Assembly: GCF_014195655.1 (NCBI RefSeq)
Contig: NZ_JACICD010000001.1
Location: 658,682-722,681 of the forward strand
Length of the DNA stretch: 64,000 nucleotides
Direction of reading: 5' to 3'
Origin: Ancylobacter tetraedralis
Lineage (GTDB): Bacteria; Pseudomonadota; Alphaproteobacteria; Rhizobiales; Xanthobacteraceae
Part shown: piece after piece, positions 53,193 through 62,479 of the stretch
Layout of the letters: the number at the start of each line of letters is the position of its first letter
Numbering within the stretch: the first letter of the stretch is position 1
Made by a program: the position numbers and the translations under genes
The notes under the pieces: generated by a model
The model's database searches: none
What the model was told of the DNA's origin: nothing
What the model saw: the letters and a program-made list of their open reading frames with translations, nothing else

Positions 53193-54272
53193 TCAGCCGC
53201 CGGTCACGCTCATGTGACGGCGCAGGGCCGGGGGGCGGCCGGGGCGGTCGATCACGAAATCGTGCCCCTTGGGCTTGCGGAAAATGGCGTCGTCCAGCGC
53301 CGCGTGCAGCTTGTCGTCGCTCTCCGAGGCACGCAGGGGCGCGCGCAGATCCGCCGCGTCGTCCTGGCCGAGGCACATGTAAAGCGTGCCGGTGCAGGTG
53401 ACTCGCACGCGGTTGCAGCCCTCGCAGAAATTATGCGTCAGCGGCGTGATGAAGCCGAGCCGCCCGCCGGTCTCCTTGATCGAGACGTAGCGCGCCGGGC
53501 CGCCGGTGCGGAACGCGATGTCTTCCAGCGTCCAGCGCTGCGCGAGCCTTTCGCGCACGGTGGTGAGCGGGAGATACTGGTCGAGGCGCTCCGCGCCGGT
53601 TTCGCCGAGCGGCATGACCTCGATGAGCGAGACGTCCATGTCGCGGCCATGCGCCCATTCGACCAGGGAGGGGATCTCGTCCTCGTTCTCGCCGGCCAGC
53701 GCCACGGCGTTGAGCTTCACATGGATGCCGGCGTCCTGCGCCGCGTCGATTCCGGCGAGCACCTTGTTGAGATCGCCCCAGCGGGTCAGGGCGCGAAAGC
53801 GCTGCGGGTCCAGCGTGTCGAGCGAGACATTGATGCGCTTCACGCCGCAGGCGGCCAGTTCCTTGGCGAAGCGGGCGAGCTGCGAACCGTTTGTGGTCAG
53901 CGTCAGCTCTTCCAGCGCGCCCGAATCGAGGTGGCGAGACAGCGAGCGGAACAGGGTCATCACGTCCCGTCGCACCAGCGGTTCGCCGCCGGTGAGGCGC
54001 AGCTTCTTCACGCCGCGCGCGACGAAGGCCGAGCACAGCCGGTCGAGTTCTTCCAGCGTCAGCAGCTCGGGCTTGGGCAGGAACGTCATGTGTTCCGCCA
54101 TGCAGTACACGCAGCGGAAATCGCAGCGGTCCGTGACCGAGACGCGCAGATAGCTCACCGCCCGGCCGAAAGTGTCCATCAGCGGCGCGCGCGGCGCCTC
54201 CCGCTGCAGGCGGTCGATCAGGGCTTCGCCGATGAGGGCGTTCTGGAGGCCTTCCGGACGGCTCACGCGCAT
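53193..54272 (-). CDS. moaA: GTP 3',8-cyclase (molybdenum cofactor biosynthesis protein A)
   Basis: A 359-residue radical SAM enzyme that starts molybdenum cofactor synthesis. The N-terminal SAM cluster motif is [28 protein letters not shown] and [15 protein letters not shown] follow. The C-terminal cluster cysteines lie in [20 protein letters not shown], with the GTP-binding Arg between, and the protein ends in RHMSVTGG, the flexible GG tail needed for activity. A 30-residue extension before the core is usual in alphaproteobacterial MoaA. No other moa genes are nearby. Confidence 0.95.
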   Translation of the reverse strand: MRVSRPEGLQNALIGEALIDRLQREAPRAPLMDTFGRAVSYLRVSVTDRCDFRCVYCMAEHMTFLPKPELLTLEELDRLCSAFVARGVKKLRLTGGEPLVRRDVMTLFRSLSRHLDSGALEELTLTTNGSQLARFAKELAACGVKRINVSLDTLDPQRFRALTRWGDLNKVLAGIDAAQDAGIHVKLNAVALAGENEDEIPSLVEWAHGRDMDVSLIEVMPLGETGAERLDQYLPLTTVRERLAQRWTLEDIAFRTGGPARYVSIKETGGRLGFITPLTHNFCEGCNRVRVTCTGTLYMCLGQDDAADLRAPLRASESDDKLHAALDDAIFRKPKGHDFVIDRPGRPPALRRHMSVTGG

Positions 54273-54522
54273 CGCTCCCGAGGCGCCACGTCGCGCCAGT
54301 TGCCGGCATTTCTAGACTGTCGACCGACGGGCGCCAAGGCGCCGGCACCTATCGCCCGATTGCAACATCCACTCGACCATCACGAGGCGGTGAGATCTTC
54401 CCCGCGCGCACGTCAGCTACTGACGATTGCCCGTTCGCCCGTTCAGGGCGCGCCGCCCACCGCTTGGCGGATGGCGTCGCCCCCTCTATGTGGGGTGGAG
54501 ATGCAACCGGGGAAAGAGCACC

Positions 54523-54903
54523 GTGACCGACGCCTGGCCCACCGAGATTCGCGTCCACAAGGATCATCGCGCGCTCACCATCGCCTTCGAGGACGGGGCG
54601 AGCTTCACCCTGCCGGCGGAATATCTGCGGATCGAGAGCCCCTCCGCCGAGGTGCAGGGCCATTCGGCGGCCGACCGGCAGCTGGTGGCCGGCAAGCGCG
54701 AGGTGCGCCTCCAGGAGCTGATCCCGGTCGGCAATTACGCGCTGCGCCTCGTTTTCGACGACGGCCACTCGACCGGCATCTACACCTGGGACACGTTCCA
54801 CGAACTGGGCCGCGAGCAGGACGCGCGGTGGACCCGCTACCTGCAGGAACTGGCGTCGAAGAATCTCTCGCGTGACGAAGCCGGCACGGTGCGCCGGCAC
54901 TGA
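54523..54903 (+). CDS. DUF971 (gamma-butyrobetaine hydroxylase-like N-terminal) domain protein
   Basis: A 126-residue protein made of a single DUF971 domain: PTEIRVHKDHRALTIAFEDG, FTLPAEYLRIESPSAEVQGH, and LRLVFDDGHSTGIYTWDTFH. The start is GTG 54523, preceded by GGAAAGAG. Such proteins are associated with Fe-S cluster assembly (often fused to or beside ApbC/Mrp), but the function is not settled. The 250-bp gap before it, shared with the divergent moaA, shows no clear motif. Confidence 0.88.
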   Translation: MTDAWPTEIRVHKDHRALTIAFEDGASFTLPAEYLRIESPSAEVQGHSAADRQLVAGKREVRLQELIPVGNYALRLVFDDGHSTGIYTWDTFHELGREQDARWTRYLQELASKNLSRDEAGTVRRH

Positions 54904-54990
54904 CACGCGCGTCGTCCAGCGGGCACGCCGTCGAGCACGAGCATCCCGGATCGGCCGCGCCGGCGGTCCGGGATGATGCGTCAGGCGCTC

Positions 54991-55581
54991 TCAGTTCTGC
55001 ACGATCACCGTGGTGCCGACATTCACACGGTTATACAGGTCGGTGACGTCGTCATTGGTCATGCGGAAGCAGCCGGACGACACGGCCTGGCCGATCGTCT
55101 CCGGCTCGTTGGAGCCGTGGATGCGGTAGAGCGAGGAGCCCAGATACATGGCGCGGGCGCCGAGCGGGTTGTCGATGCCGCCGGGCATGTAGCGCGGCAG
55201 GTCGGGCCGGCGCTGCAGCATCTGCGGCGGGGGCGTCCAGCCCGGCCATTCGGCCTTGCGGGTAATGGTCTTCACGCCGGACCAGCGGAAGCCGTCGCGG
55301 CCGACGCCGATGCCGTATTTCAGCGCCATGCCATTGTCCTGCACGAGATAGAGCCGGCGCTCGGCGGTATTCACGACAATGGTGCCGGGCTTGTACTTGC
55401 CGTCATAGCGCACGGTCTGGCGCGGCACCGGCGAACCGGAATAGCCGCTCTTCGGCCCGATGCCGAAGTCGAATGGCTTGGGAAACGCGCTGCCCAGCAG
55501 CGAACTCTGCGCCAACGCCGGCGCGCTGCCCGCCAGCACAAGCGCGGTGAGCACCCCGGCCGCAATCTTCGTCAGTCTCAT
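54991..55581 (-). CDS. L,D-transpeptidase (YkuD/ErfK type)
   Basis: A 196-residue exported enzyme that forms 3-3 cross-links in peptidoglycan or attaches proteins to it. Signal peptide to about residue 25 (LTALVLAGSAPALAQS). The YkuD domain reads GTIVVNTAERRLYLVQDNG, KYGIGVGRDGFRWSGV and PGGIDNPLGARAMYLG, then the active site YRIHGSNEPETIGQAVSSGC with the catalytic Cys, followed by FRMTNDDVTDLYNRV. ATG 55581 was taken; a start four codons earlier is possible. Confidence 0.92.
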   Translation of the reverse strand: MRLTKIAAGVLTALVLAGSAPALAQSSLLGSAFPKPFDFGIGPKSGYSGSPVPRQTVRYDGKYKPGTIVVNTAERRLYLVQDNGMALKYGIGVGRDGFRWSGVKTITRKAEWPGWTPPPQMLQRRPDLPRYMPGGIDNPLGARAMYLGSSLYRIHGSNEPETIGQAVSSGCFRMTNDDVTDLYNRVNVGTTVIVQN

Positions 55582-55964
55582 TGCACGCCTCACAACTCGA
55601 TCCGTTTGCGGCCTGCCTCTGCGTCGCCCGCAATGGAGGCCATGAAACGACTATGCGCCGCGAACTGCAAACAGAGACTTGACGAAGCGGGCGGATGGCG
55701 GCCCCGCGGCTGTACCGTCCCCGGCGGGCCAAGCCGGTCGGAGTCAGTATCGGAATGTGGATGGAGAGGGCGGGAATCTGGGCAAAGCGTCGTGCGCCGC
55801 CCATTGCCGGCAGGGCCTGCCCGGAGGACGGAATCGAATCAGCGAGCGGGAACACGTGCGTGATTCGCGCGGTGACCCGCGTTCATTTCCCGTGTCTGGA
55901 ATAGAAACCCATACGGCGAAGGATGAGAATTGTCGGCGTCGCCCGTACGGGCTGCCAGGTAAAT
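55582..55964. other. Gap between the transpeptidase gene and tRNA-Val; one 12-bp palindrome
   Basis: No protein-like frame is present. It holds the promoter of the minus-strand transpeptidase and the 3' trailer of the tRNA. The self-complementary GCCCGTACGGGC (55942-55953) lies 11 bp beyond the tRNA 3' end and might act in termination or processing, though it leaves no normal hairpin loop. Confidence 0.45.
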
Positions 55965-56039
55965 GGTGGGCGATGCAGGGATTGAACCTGCGACCCCTCC
56001 CGTGTGAAGGGAGTGCTCTCCCGCTGAGCTAATCGCCCG
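55965..56039 (-). tRNA. tRNA-Val, anticodon CAC
   Basis: A 75-base cloverleaf including encoded CCA. The acceptor stem GGGCGAT pairs with ATCGCCC. The D-arm is GCTC...GAGC and the anticodon stem CTCCC/GGGAG encloses loop TTCACAC with anticodon CAC. The T-arm is GCAGG-TTCAATC-CCTGC, followed by discriminator A and CCA. It would read GUG codons. Confidence 0.96.
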
Positions 56040-56115
56040 CTGCCCCGGAGATGTTCCCCGAGGGCGTCGCCGTCAATTGCGGCGGGGGGGATTTAGTGTG
56101 TGGGCACCGTGGGTG

Positions 56116-56823
56116 TCAAGCGCGCTCGCGCCATGGACCGTGGATGAGCAGTTCTTCCACCGTTTCCGGCAGCCGTTCGTAATGGTGGATCAGCGCGTCG
56201 CCGCCCAGTTCCTCGGCCGGCGTCTCGGTATAGCCGAACGGCACCACGATCACCGGAATGCGCGCATTCTTGGCGGTGAGCACGTCGGTGGCGCTGTCGC
56301 CGACCATGATCGCCCGCTCGGGCACCCCGCCGGCACGCGCGATGGTGCCGAGCAGATGGCCGGCATCGGGCTTGTAGACCGGAAAGGTGTCGGAGCCGGC
56401 GATCACCGCGAAACGCCCGGTGAGGCCCAGCCGGTCGAGCAGCAGGCGGGAGAGGTATTCCAGCTTGTTGGTGCAGACCGCCAGCACGTGGCCGCGCGCG
56501 GCAAGCTCGTCCAGCGCTTCGAGCAGGCCGGGAAAGGGGCGCGACGAATCGGCGATATGGGCGGCGTAATGGTCGAGGAAACGGTCATAAAGCGTGGCGA
56601 AGGTCGCCTCGTCGACGCGGATGCCGGCCGCGGTGAGGCCGCGATTGACCAGCGCCTTGGCGCCGGCGCCGATCATGCGGCGGGTGTCGTCGCGCGGCAG
56701 CGGCGGTGCGCCAGCCTCGGCAAGCACGATATCGAGCGTGTCGAGCAGGTCGGGGGCGGTGTCGACCAGCGTGCCGTCGAGGTCGAAGGCGATGACGGCG
56801 GGAGGGGCGGATGAGCGGGGCAT
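56116..56823 (-). CDS. gph: Phosphoglycolate phosphatase (HAD superfamily)
   Basis: A 235-residue HAD hydrolase: motif I AFDLDGTLVDTAPDLLDTLD, cap residues typical of Gph (RRMIGAGAKALVNRGL), the motif II region LAVCTNKLEYLSRLLLDRLG, motif III lysine in FPVYKPDAGHLL, and motif IV VGDSATDVLTAKNARIPVI. It removes phosphate from 2-phosphoglycolate, formed in DNA repair or photorespiration. ATG 56823 is used; a much longer open frame continues upstream over the genes on the other strand and is an artefact. tRNA-Val lies just downstream of it on the same strand. Confidence 0.92.
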   Translation of the reverse strand: MPRSSAPPAVIAFDLDGTLVDTAPDLLDTLDIVLAEAGAPPLPRDDTRRMIGAGAKALVNRGLTAAGIRVDEATFATLYDRFLDHYAAHIADSSRPFPGLLEALDELAARGHVLAVCTNKLEYLSRLLLDRLGLTGRFAVIAGSDTFPVYKPDAGHLLGTIARAGGVPERAIMVGDSATDVLTAKNARIPVIVVPFGYTETPAEELGGDALIHHYERLPETVEELLIHGPWRERA

Positions 56824-57003
56824 GAGGGCTCCTTCGGCTGGATGTGCACAACGAGGGGGTCGAGTGCCCGCCGCCGCGAGACGAGCCTGCCATTCGATGC
56901 CTACAATCCCGCCGCTTTTCCTGTCCAGCGTACCGCGTCCATCGGGCGCATGCGGCAGCGTGGGTGAGATGGTAATCCGGAGACGCAATTGAGGAGCCAC
57001 GAC

Positions 57004-57546
57004 ATGATGACGACGTTCCGCCACAAGGGGGCAGCGGCCCGGGGCGCCTCCGGCTTGATTGCCGTTGCGGCGCTGGCGCTGGCCATGAACATCGCGGCGG
57101 ACGGGGCGGCCATGGCGCAGGGCGCCGCGCCCACCGTGCCGCCGGCGGGAGCGCCTTCCGCAGCTTCGCCGGCTCCCGCGGCTACCCAGACTCCAGCGCC
57201 GCCCGCGGCGGCGGCGGACGGTCCCTATGTCTTCACCTCGCCGCCCTCGGCACAGGCCAACCGCGTCTATTCCGTGAACATGCGCACAGGCGAGGTGAAT
57301 GCCTGCCAGTTCGAGCGGCCGGAGGGCAGCGTCATCGGCATCACCAAGTGCTTCCCGCGCGATGCCAGCGCGGCGGGAACGGCGGCGGGCGCCTATGATG
57401 TCATGACCACCCGCTATTCCGGCGAGACCGGCATTTTCCGCGTCAACACCCAGACCGGGCAGATGAGCGTGTGCTACGTGCGCGACATGCCCAAGGAGGG
57501 CGGTGGCGTCGAGCCCGCCGTGGTCTGCACGCCGGGGACGCGGTGA
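57004..57546 (+). CDS. Exported hypothetical protein with Ala/Pro-rich linker
   Basis: A 180-residue protein with a signal peptide ([20 protein letters not shown], cleavage near MAQGA) and a low-complexity Ala/Pro/Thr linker to about residue 75. A C-terminal domain follows with two similar strands-and-turn units: [17 protein letters not shown] and [17 protein letters not shown]. Each unit has one central cysteine, and two further cysteines lie at CFPRD and VVCTPG. Two units of the type VNxxTGxxxxC suggest a small beta repeat. I do not recognise a named family. Confidence 0.75.
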   Translation: MMTTFRHKGAAARGASGLIAVAALALAMNIAADGAAMAQGAAPTVPPAGAPSAASPAPAATQTPAPPAAAADGPYVFTSPPSAQANRVYSVNMRTGEVNACQFERPEGSVIGITKCFPRDASAAGTAAGAYDVMTTRYSGETGIFRVNTQTGQMSVCYVRDMPKEGGGVEPAVVCTPGTR

Positions 57547-57688
57547 CGAGCCCGGCAGTTGCAGGGCGGGGCCGCTGAAAGACCCGGACACAGGATGTGA
57601 GGCCGGAAAGCCTTGTCGCGGCGCCGTTTCGGCGCTACGCAGCGGCGGAACGCGTGACGAATTCCCCACCTCAAGTGCCAGGCCCCTC

Positions 57689-58402
57689 ATGTCCTCTGCC
57701 GCCGTCACCGCCGAAATGCTGAAGCGACAGGCCGCCGCGCGTGCGCTGGAGCATGTCCGCTCGGGAATGAAGCTTGGGCTTGGCACCGGCTCGACCGCCA
57801 AGCACTTTGTCGAGCTGCTGGCCGAGCGCGTGGCGCAGGGTCTGGAAGTGGTGGGCGTGCCCACCTCCGAGGTGACGCGCGCGCAGGCCGAGAGCCTGGG
57901 CGTGCCGCTGGGCACGCTCGACGAATATCCCGTGCTCGACCTGTGCGTGGACGGCGCCGACGAGATCGGGCCGGACCTCACCCTGGTGAAGGGCGGCGGC
58001 GGCGCGCTGCTGCGCGAGAAGATCGTCGCCAGCGCGGCGCATGAGATGATCGTGATCGCCGATGCCTCGAAGATGGTGGCGCAGCTCGGAGCCTTCTCGC
58101 TGCCGATCGAAGTGGTGGATTTCGGCGTCGCCGCCATCCGTCGCGGCATCGAGCGCAACGCCCGCGCGGCCGGCTGCCAGGGGCTGCTGACCTTGCGGCG
58201 CCGTGCGGACGGTCATGTTTTCGTCACGGATCAGGGACACCTCATCCTCGACGCGGCCTATGGCGTCATCCGCGAGCCGGCGCTGCTGGCCGCGCGGCTG
58301 GCCGAGGTACCCGGCGTCGTGGAGCACGGGCTTTTCATCAATCTGGCGAGCCGCGTCATTCTCGCGGGCGCCGACGGCGTGACGGTCATCGACCGCGCGT
58401 GA
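57689..58402 (+). CDS. rpiA: Ribose-5-phosphate isomerase A
   Basis: A 237-residue enzyme interconverting ribose-5-phosphate and ribulose-5-phosphate in the pentose phosphate pathway. Motifs: [20 protein letters not shown], the active-site [31 protein letters not shown], and the C-terminal [20 protein letters not shown]. The ATG 57689 start removes a non-homologous upstream reading. It is followed closely by a DUF2059 gene. Confidence 0.96.
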   Translation: MSSAAVTAEMLKRQAAARALEHVRSGMKLGLGTGSTAKHFVELLAERVAQGLEVVGVPTSEVTRAQAESLGVPLGTLDEYPVLDLCVDGADEIGPDLTLVKGGGGALLREKIVASAAHEMIVIADASKMVAQLGAFSLPIEVVDFGVAAIRRGIERNARAAGCQGLLTLRRRADGHVFVTDQGHLILDAAYGVIREPALLAARLAEVPGVVEHGLFINLASRVILAGADGVTVIDRA

Positions 58403-58425
58403 CAGAATTCGTCAGGGAGACATTC

Positions 58426-59019
58426 ATGCGGGTTGCCCGTGCAGGACAAGACAGGATGCGGCTGATCGGCGCCGGCCTCGCCGCGGTGATTCTTGCGCCA
58501 GCGATTCTTGCCGGGGGACCGGCCATCGCGCAGCAGCAGCCCGCCGCGCCGTTCCAGCTTGCGCAGGCTACCCCGGCCGCGGGCGCCAAGGCGCCGGAGC
58601 CGAGCGCGAACCAGCTGAAGCTGGCCCGCGAACTGCTGAGCGCCAATGGCGAGGCGTCGAGCTTCGATTCGCTCATTCCCGGCATCATCGACCAGGCGGC
58701 CGGCAGTTTCGTGCAGGCCAATCCGGATCTCATCCGCGACCTGCGTGAGGTCGCCAAGTCGCTGGCGCCCGAATATGAGGCGCGCCGCGCCGAGATCACC
58801 GACATTCTGGCGCGCGCCTATGCCTCGCAGTTCTCCGAAACCGAGCTGAACGACCTGCTCACCTTCTACCGCTCGGCGGTTGGCCGCAAGTTCGTGGAGC
58901 GCCGGCAGCAGGTGCTCGATGACGGCCTGCGCGGCATCCAGGCGTGGAGTTCGCGCTTCTCCCGCGAGATGGAAGGCCGGGTTCGTGACGAGATGAAGAA
59001 GCGCGGCTTCACCATCTGA
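58426..59019 (+). CDS. DUF2059 domain exported protein
   Basis: A 197-residue protein with a signal peptide (LIGAGLAAVILAPAILAGGP, cleavage near AIAQQ). An Ala/Pro-rich segment is followed by the helical DUF2059 domain: NQLKLARELLSANGEASSFD, EITDILARAYASQFSETELN, DLLTFYRSAVGRKFVERRQQ. Such proteins are periplasmic and uncharacterised. ATG 58426 has GGGAGA eight bases upstream; an earlier GTG at 58399 overlaps rpiA. It is probably cotranscribed with rpiA. A strong terminator follows 37 bases after its stop. Confidence 0.86.
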   Translation: MRVARAGQDRMRLIGAGLAAVILAPAILAGGPAIAQQQPAAPFQLAQATPAAGAKAPEPSANQLKLARELLSANGEASSFDSLIPGIIDQAAGSFVQANPDLIRDLREVAKSLAPEYEARRAEITDILARAYASQFSETELNDLLTFYRSAVGRKFVERRQQVLDDGLRGIQAWSSRFSREMEGRVRDEMKKRGFTI

Positions 59020-59055
59020 TCGCGCTTCCCTCCCGCAGGATCGGCACGGAAACGA

Positions 59056-59083
59056 AAAATGCCCGGCTCGCGCCGGGCATTTT
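59056..59083 (+). terminator. Strong bidirectional rho-independent terminator
   Basis: AAAATGCCCGGC-TCGC-GCCGGGCATTTT: a perfect 12-bp stem with tetraloop, A-run before and T-run after. It is placed between the convergent DUF2059 gene and the tctA gene and could serve both directions. Confidence 0.9.
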
Positions 59084-59089
59084 GCTGTG

Positions 59090-59125
59090 TGGGCTGGTGA
59101 AGGGGCTGGTGAAGGGGCTGGTGAA
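59090..59125. repeat. Three 12-bp tandem repeats downstream of tctA
   Basis: TGGGCTGGTGAA followed by two copies of GGGGCTGGTGAA (59090-59125) lie between the terminator and the tctA stop codon at 59134. They are non-coding and probably arose by slippage. Confidence 0.75.
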
Positions 59126-59133
59126 GGGCTGCC

Positions 59134-60645
59134 TCAGTCCTCGTCCGCCCCCACCGGTGCCTTGCGGCCGGTGAGAAGGAAGAACAGCAGCGGCCCGAAC
59201 AGGGCGAGCGCGGAGAGCGCGTAGAGCGTCAGCGCGATCGGGCTCTGGAACAGGGCCAGCGGATCGCCGACGCTGATCGCCAGCGCGCGGCGCAATTGCT
59301 GCTCGGAGAGCGGGCCGAGGATGAGGCCGACCACGACCGGGGCGATGGGGTAGTCGTAGCGGCGCAGCACATAGCCGAGCAGGCCGAAGATCAGCAGCAT
59401 GCCGAGCTCGACCAGCGAGGGGTTGGCTCCCAGCGTGCCGAGCGTGGCGAAGACCAGGATGCCGCCATAGAGCCACGGACGGGGAATGGCGAGCAGGCGC
59501 ACCCACAGCCCCACCAGCGGCAGGTTGAGGATGAGCAGCATGCCATTGGCGATGAACAGCGAGGCGATCAGGCCCCAGACCAGATCGGGATTGGTGACGA
59601 ACAGCAGCGGGCCGGGGTTCAGCCCATATTGCTGGAAGCCGGCCAGCATGATGGCGGCCGTCGCCGAGGTCGGCAGGCCGAGCGTGAGCAGCGGCACCAG
59701 CACGCCGGCAGCGGCCGCGTTGTTCGCGGCCTCGGGGCCGGCCACGCCCTCGATGGCGCCGTTGCCGAACTCGTCCGGCTTCTTGCACAGCCGCTTTTCC
59801 AGCGCATAGGACAGGAAAGTGGGGATCTCCGCGCCGCCCGCCGGCATGGCCCCGATCGGGAAGCCGAGGAAGGTGCCGCGAATCCACGGCTTCCATGAGC
59901 GCTTCCAGTCCTCGCGCGTCATGAAGACCGAGCCCTTCACCGGCTCGATGATCTCGTCGGCCCGCGCCCCGGCGGCGGCCACCGACAGCGTCTCGCCGAT
60001 GGCGAACAGCGCCACCGCCAGGGTCGTCACCTCGACGCCGTCCAGAAGATCCGGAATGCTGAAGGACAGGCGCGCCTGCCCGCTCTGCAGGTCGATGCCG
60101 ATGAGCCCGAGCGCGAGGCCGAGAAACAGGCTGGTGAGGCCGCGCGTCACCGAGGAACCGAAGGCGGCGGACACGGTGGTGAAGGCGAGCACCATCAGCG
60201 CGAAATAATCCTCCGGGCCGAAGGAGATGGCGATGTCGACCACGGTGGGGGCGACCAGCGCGAGGCCGATCGTGGCGATGGTGCCGGCCACGAAGGAGCC
60301 GATGGCCGCGGTGGCGAGTGCCGGCCCGCCGCGCCCGGCGCGCGCCATCTTGTTGCCCTCCAGCGCGGTGACGATGGAGGAACTCTCGCCCGGCGTGTTG
60401 AGCAGGATGGAGGCGGTGGAGCCGCCATACATGCCGCCATAATAGATGCCGGCGAACATGATGAGCGAGCCGGCCGGATCGAGCTTGAAAGTGATCGGCA
60501 GCAGCAGCGCCACGGTGAGCGCCGGGCCGATGCCCGGCAGCACGCCGACGGCGGTGCCGAGCATGACGCCGACAAAGGCGAACAGGAGATTGATCGGCTG
60601 CAGGGCGACCGTCAGGCCCTGACTGAGCGCGGCGAATGTGTCCAT
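59134..60645 (-). CDS. tctA: Tripartite tricarboxylate transporter, large membrane subunit TctA
   Basis: A 503-residue TctA protein. Motifs: [78 protein letters not shown], and the C-terminal [20 protein letters not shown]. It is a paralogue of the TctA at 5223-6725, but part of a self-contained tctCBA operon in core-looking DNA. It starts ten bases after tctB. Confidence 0.95.
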   Translation of the reverse strand: MDTFAALSQGLTVALQPINLLFAFVGVMLGTAVGVLPGIGPALTVALLLPITFKLDPAGSLIMFAGIYYGGMYGGSTASILLNTPGESSSIVTALEGNKMARAGRGGPALATAAIGSFVAGTIATIGLALVAPTVVDIAISFGPEDYFALMVLAFTTVSAAFGSSVTRGLTSLFLGLALGLIGIDLQSGQARLSFSIPDLLDGVEVTTLAVALFAIGETLSVAAAGARADEIIEPVKGSVFMTREDWKRSWKPWIRGTFLGFPIGAMPAGGAEIPTFLSYALEKRLCKKPDEFGNGAIEGVAGPEAANNAAAAGVLVPLLTLGLPTSATAAIMLAGFQQYGLNPGPLLFVTNPDLVWGLIASLFIANGMLLILNLPLVGLWVRLLAIPRPWLYGGILVFATLGTLGANPSLVELGMLLIFGLLGYVLRRYDYPIAPVVVGLILGPLSEQQLRRALAISVGDPLALFQSPIALTLYALSALALFGPLLFFLLTGRKAPVGADED

Positions 60646-60655
60646 GGCGGCGCCC

Positions 60656-61138
60656 TCACATCAGCCGTTCGATCGGGCCGGCGGGCAGCGCCAGCTGCAG
60701 GCCCTTGGCGAAGATCACGTAGATCAGGAAGCACAGCACGGTGCCGGCCAGGAAATGCGCCCAGACCGGACCCCGGCCGAAGCCTTTTGCGGTGGCGGCG
60801 AACAGCCAGCCGGTGGCGATCGAGAAGCCGAGCAAGGGCAGCAGCACGATCTGCCCGACGAGGCCGGCCAGCACCCAGGCCATCGGGACGAACTCGTCGC
60901 GCGGGCGCTCCTGTTCGCCTCGGCGCAGCGCTTCCACCGCGGTGGCGACGGCGAGCAGCGCGAGGCCCCCGGCGATGATGGTGGGGAAGGCGGCGGGGCC
61001 GACGGCGGAATGCGCGTTGATGCTGGACAGCCGCCAGGCATCCCAGCCGACGACGAGCGCCAGCGCGGCCAGCCCGAAGGCGATGACGAAACCGGCCTTG
61101 TCGGGCCGTCGAGTGGACGAGAGGCGAGGGGCGTTCAT
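60656..61138 (-). CDS. tctB: Tripartite tricarboxylate transporter, small membrane subunit TctB
   Basis: A 160-residue protein with four membrane spans ([80 protein letters not shown]). The motif [20 protein letters not shown] is usual for TctB. It is placed between tctC and tctA on the minus strand. Confidence 0.9.
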   Translation of the reverse strand: MNAPRLSSTRRPDKAGFVIAFGLAALALVVGWDAWRLSSINAHSAVGPAAFPTIIAGGLALLAVATAVEALRRGEQERPRDEFVPMAWVLAGLVGQIVLLPLLGFSIATGWLFAATAKGFGRGPVWAHFLAGTVLCFLIYVIFAKGLQLALPAGPIERLM

Positions 61139-61254
61139 CGGGGCTGCTCCCGGCAGTCGGAACGAAAGGCTCCCCCGCGGTGCAGGCCACGGGGGAGCGG
61201 TTTTGCGGCAGGTTCGGGGCCGGACGCGAAGCTCCGGCCCTCAGGGGCAGGGCC

Positions 61255-62223
61255 TCACTGCGCGAGGCCGATATCCTTCAGGATGGTCTGGGTGGCGCTG
61301 ATATCCTTGGCCAGCTGGGCATCGAAGGCCGATCCGGAGAGATAGGTGTTGGCCCAGCCCTTCTGGGCGAGCAGTTCGGTCCATGCCTTGGACTTCACCA
61401 TCTTTTCGATGGTCTCGCTGATCTCCTTCTTCTGCTCGGGCGTGATGCCCGGAGCCGCGGCGATCATGCGCCAGTTCTGGATTTCGACATCGATGCCGGC
61501 TTCCTTGAAGGTCGGCACGTCGGGCGCCTCCGGCAGGCGCTGGGCGCTCGACACGCCGAGAATGCGCAGCTTGCCGGCCTTGGCCTGCGAATCATATTCC
61601 GAGAGGCTGGCAATGCCGGCCGTGACCTTGCCGCCGAGCAGCGAGGCGAGCGATTCGCCCCCGCCCGAGAAGGCGATGTAGTTCACCTTGGTGGGATCGA
61701 CGCCCACCCCCTTGGCGAACAGGCCGGCGGTGATGTGATCGGTGCCGCCGGCCGAGCCGCCGGCCCAGGACACTTTCTGCGGATCGGCCTTCAGCGCGGC
61801 GACGAGGTCGGCCAGCGACTTGATCGGGGAGTTCGCCGGCACCGCGATGGCCTCATACTCGCCGGTCAGGCGGGCGATCGGCGTCACCTGCGAGAGATTG
61901 ACCGGCGACTTGTTGGTGATGATGGCGCCCACCATCACGTAGCCGCCGACGATGAGCGTGTTCGGATCGCCCTTGTTGGCATTGACGAACTGGGCGAGGC
62001 CGATCGTGCCACCGGCGCCGGGCACGTTCACCACCTGTACGTTCGACACCAGCTTGTCGGACTGAAGCGCCTGCTGGATCGAGCGGGCGGTCTGGTCCCA
62101 GCCGCCGCCGGGGGCGGCGGGGGCGATGATCTTCAGGTCCTTGATCTCGGCATGGGCGGCGCCCATGGGGGCGAAGGCGGCAAGCGCCGCCGCGACGAGT
62201 GCCCCGCGCAATATCTGGGTCAT
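61255..62223 (-). CDS. tctC: Tripartite tricarboxylate transporter binding protein TctC
   Basis: A 322-residue periplasmic binding protein. Signal peptide to about residue 24 (LVAAALAAFAPMGAAHAE). It differs from the Bug proteins at 8.9-23.9 kb and is closer to classical TctC: LKIIAPAAPGGGWDQTARSI, NVPGAGGTIGLAQFVNANKG, VSWAGGSAGGTDHITAGLFA, YIAFSGGGESLASLLGGKVT. The ATG at 62223 has a strong GGAGGAAA ribosome-binding site. First gene of tctCBA. The ligand is probably citrate or another tricarboxylate. Confidence 0.93.
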   Translation of the reverse strand: MTQILRGALVAAALAAFAPMGAAHAEIKDLKIIAPAAPGGGWDQTARSIQQALQSDKLVSNVQVVNVPGAGGTIGLAQFVNANKGDPNTLIVGGYVMVGAIITNKSPVNLSQVTPIARLTGEYEAIAVPANSPIKSLADLVAALKADPQKVSWAGGSAGGTDHITAGLFAKGVGVDPTKVNYIAFSGGGESLASLLGGKVTAGIASLSEYDSQAKAGKLRILGVSSAQRLPEAPDVPTFKEAGIDVEIQNWRMIAAAPGITPEQKKEISETIEKMVKSKAWTELLAQKGWANTYLSGSAFDAQLAKDISATQTILKDIGLAQ

Positions 62224-62479
62224 CAGTTTCCTCCGGATTCGGGCGCGGGCATGCGATGCCCTGAGGCGTTGCTCCCGCCCTTGTGGGTTGAGGAAGCTAG
62301 AACCTCCCCCAACGGGAGTCGAGCGCGAACGAGCCATGAAAAGGTCGTAGATCTGCCATGAGCGCGCTTGACGGCGAGGGACGGCGGGGCGACATGCCCA
62401 CATGTGGCGGCGATCGGGCCTATCGCGATCCGCGCCACGCAAAGATTGCGGCATATTCCGCCGCGAACCGGAGGCCGCC

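Noticed and set aside
56116-58158. A 680-codon minus-strand frame that would make gph a large fusion protein
   Set aside because: Only the part from ATG 56823 downward is HAD-like. The extension lies antisense to the exported hypothetical and rpiA and has no domain character.
59056-59083. The perfect hairpin near 59.07 kb as a REP-type or mobile repeat
   Set aside because: A-run, tetraloop and T-run at a convergent gene junction make it an ordinary bidirectional terminator. No other copies were noticed.
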